DNA of 8,241 nucleotides from Bacteroidales bacterium UBA3834 (GTDB taxonomy: Bacteria; Bacteroidota; Bacteroidia; Bacteroidales; P3): the NCBI GenBank assembly GCA_002392965.1, contig DGIA01000025.1, positions 22,808 through 31,048 on the forward strand. Reading direction: 5' to 3'. The notes under the pieces are model-generated. The model worked only from the letters and a program-made list of their open reading frames with translations, was not told where the DNA came from and ran no database searches. A program made the position numbers and the translations under genes. This document shows, one piece after another, positions 7,081 to 8,241 of the stretch (positions are counted from its first letter, which is position 1; the number at the start of each line of letters is the position of its first letter).

Positions 7081-7085
7081 TTTTG
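7078..7085 (+). promoter_or_regulatory. Candidate -7 element for era
   Basis: TGCTTTTG matches TAnnTTTG except at the second base and lies 24 bases before the era ATG, giving a predicted start near 7092. There is no good TTTG -33 at the right spacing; that place is occupied by the right arms of the inverted repeats. If this is the promoter, those repeats act as DNA (an operator) rather than as an RNA leader. Confidence 0.3.
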
Positions 7086-7109
7086 TAATGCAAAATCCAA
7101 TTCCGTAAG

Positions 7110-8057
7110 ATGAAATCCGGTTTTGTAAATATAATAGGTAATCCGAACGTGGGGAAATCCACGTTGATGAACGCCTTGGTGGGCGAGAAGCTGAGCATCA
7201 TCACCTCCAAAGCCCAGACTACCCGCAAACGCGTGATGGGCATCGTGAACGGCCGCATCAGCGAGCGCCATCAAGCTTGCTTGGATGGCCGAGCGCCAGA
7301 GGCCGTGGGCGAAGCCAACGGAGACGGATTCCAGATCATCTATACCGACACCCCGGGCATCGTCAACCCCGCCAACAAGCTCCACGAGCAGATGATGGGC
7401 TTCATCGGCACCGCCCTGCAGGATGCCGACCTCTTCCTCCTCGTCACCGAGGTGGGAGAGACCTTCAAGAACCGCCATGTGCTGGACAAGGTAATCAACA
7501 GCGACGTTCCCGTCATTCTCGTCATCAACAAGATTGACCTCTCCGACCAAGCCACCATACAGGAGAAGATCGCCTACTGGCAGGCCGAGATACCGCGTGC
7601 CGTCATCGTCCCCTGCTCCGCCACCGAGGGTTTCAACGTCGATAAAATCTTCGACCTCATCCTCGAACGCCTGCCCGAGCACCCCGCCTATTTCCCCACC
7701 GACGAGCTCACCGACCGCACCATGCGCTTCTTCGTCAGCGAGATAGTACGCGAAAAGATTCTCCTCTACTACCAGAAAGAGATACCCTACAGCTGCGAGG
7801 TGGTCGTCGAGGCCTATGAGGAGAAAGACGGCATCGACAACATCTCGTGCCTCATCTATGTGGAGCGCGAGAGCCAGAAGGCCATCCTCATCGGCCATCA
7901 AGGCAAGGCCATCAAGAAACTGGGCATCGAGGCCCGCAAGGACATCGAGGAGTTCACCGGCAAGCGCTGTTTCCTCAGCCTCCACATCAAGGTCCTCAAA
8001 GACTGGCGTAACAGCGACCGTGCCCTCAAGAGCTTCGGCTACGCCTTTGAAGACTGA
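7110..8057 (+). CDS. era: GTPase Era, ribosome assembly factor, with 23-residue insertion
   Basis: This 315-residue protein is the essential GTPase Era, which binds the 3' end of 16S rRNA and helps mature the 30S subunit. All GTPase motifs are present: G1 GNPNVGKST (10-18), G2 threonine in QTTRKR (37), G3 DTPG (80-83), G4 NKID (140-143), G5 SAT (170-172). The C-terminal KH domain has its GxxG loop as GHQG (262-265). Family members usually have 293-301 residues. The surplus is one insertion between G2 and G3: where E. coli has six residues between GI and QAIYVDTPG, this protein has 29. The extra residues are bounded by a duplicated Asn-Gly (47-48 and 70-71). The insertion lies in the hairpin joining strands beta2 and beta3, away from the nucleotide, so activity is probably kept. 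The gene is monocistronic or last in its unit, and a strong hairpin follows the stop. Confidence 0.96.
   Translation: MKSGFVNIIGNPNVGKSTLMNALVGEKLSIITSKAQTTRKRVMGIVNGRISERHQACLDGRAPEAVGEANGDGFQIIYTDTPGIVNPANKLHEQMMGFIGTALQDADLFLLVTEVGETFKNRHVLDKVINSDVPVILVINKIDLSDQATIQEKIAYWQAEIPRAVIVPCSATEGFNVDKIFDLILERLPEHPAYFPTDELTDRTMRFFVSEIVREKILLYYQKEIPYSCEVVVEAYEEKDGIDNISCLIYVERESQKAILIGHQGKAIKKLGIEARKDIEEFTGKRCFLSLHIKVLKDWRNSDRALKSFGYAFED
7248..7321 (+). mobile_element. 69-bp palindromic in-frame insertion in era
   Basis: AACGG at 7248-7252 is repeated at 7317-7321, exactly 69 bp (23 codons) apart. Deleting one copy plus the 64 bp between leaves GIVNGDGFQIIYTDTPG, the same spacing as canonical Era. 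The insert is partly palindromic: GCCATCAAGC (7267-7276) mirrors GCTTGGATGGC (7279-7289) with one bulged base, and ACGGCC (7249-7254) mirrors GGCCGT (7301-7306). It also holds a 9-bp direct repeat CGAGCGCCA (7262-7270, 7290-7298). This resembles in-frame palindromic elements of the Rickettsia RPE kind with a short target duplication. No transposase is present. The direct observation is the insertion and its repeats; mobility is inferred. Confidence 0.55.
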
Positions 8058-8079
8058 TTGGCTACAATGACAGATACTT

Positions 8080-8112
8080 ATGCCCCCGTTCGGGACTCCC
8101 GGACGGGGGCAT
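8080..8112 (+). terminator. Strong GC hairpin after era
   Basis: ATGCCCCCGT (8080-8089) pairs perfectly with ACGGGGGCAT (8103-8112). The helix continues through T-G and CGGG/CCCG to a three-base loop ACT, a 15-bp stem in all. It starts 23 bases after the era stop. No U-run follows on either strand, so it is either a terminator of the U-poor type or a 3'-end-protecting hairpin. Confidence 0.6.
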
Positions 8113-8150
8113 GTCGTTACCCTCTGGCAGGGCTGGCGGCAGCCTTTACC

Positions 8151-8201
8151 TTTTGCTCCCCTTCTGCTCCCCTTCAGCTCCTCTTCTGCTCCCCTTCTGC
8201 C
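8151..8201. repeat. 11-bp tandem repeat (minisatellite), about 4.6 copies
   Basis: Units TTTTGCTCCCC, TTCTGCTCCCC, TTCAGCTCCTC, TTCTGCTCCCC and a partial TTCTGCC follow one another without gaps. The strand is strongly pyrimidine-rich. The unit is not a multiple of three and no gene covers it, so copy number can vary freely. The remaining sequence to 8241 shows no gene. Confidence 0.8.
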
Positions 8202-8241
8202 ATCCTCGATAGTAACTTGTGATTTGCTGATTTAGGTTGTC

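Noticed and set aside
6212..7258. A 348-codon minus-strand open frame opposite the YD-repeat gene and the start of era
   Set aside because: It is antisense to two well-supported genes, its product is low-complexity (valine, aspartate and glutamate rich) with no family features, and it runs through the intergenic repeats. It is a codon-bias shadow.
7041..7985. A 314-codon minus-strand open frame opposite era
   Set aside because: It is fully antisense to era, whose motifs are unmistakable. The translation is a compositional mirror with no recognisable domain.

Overview
The window looks like the chromosome of a Bacteroidota bacterium, most likely a Bacteroidales member. Three signs point there. 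One promoter matches the phylum's TTTG / TAnnTTTG consensus in full and two more match its -7 half. Start codons mostly lack clear Shine-Dalgarno sequences. One gene encodes a large secreted protein ending in a gliding-motility-type (type B) type IX secretion sorting domain. The genus cannot be fixed from the sequence alone.

Layout. The left 160 bases hold no gene, only short AGTCA-type repeats. Next, on the minus strand, comes a self-contained tRNA-Ser(CGA) unit with a full-consensus promoter, an AT-rich leader, the tRNA and a rho-independent terminator. Positions 441 to 2788 (minus) hold a two-gene operon: a sodium:solute symporter followed by a short ribonuclease Z (rnz), coupled by an ATGA overlap. 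Upstream on the same strand is a 1071-residue modular surface protein (signal peptide, jelly-roll-like, FnIII/PKD-like and repeated modules, T9SS sorting domain). A 140-base divergent intergenic region separates it from a plus-strand gene for a 259-residue secreted protein with YD/RHS-like repeats. After an intergenic block of overlapping inverted repeats comes era, the ribosome-assembly GTPase. A strong hairpin and an 11-bp minisatellite close the window.

The conserved genes serve RNA metabolism (tRNA-Ser, RNase Z, Era); the others serve transport and the cell surface. I do not see a new multi-gene defence or mobile system. The most notable signals lie inside ordinary genes. (1) Era carries an exactly 69-bp, in-frame, partly palindromic insertion between G2 and G3, bounded by 5-bp direct repeats (AACGG). 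Removing one repeat-plus-insert restores the canonical Era spacing, so it looks like a small mobile palindromic element that the protein tolerates. (2) RNase Z keeps every metal ligand but lacks about 31 residues exactly where the tRNA-binding flexible arm (exosite) normally lies. (3) Two mutually exclusive perfect inverted repeats sit just upstream of era, overlapped by a 28-codon open frame.
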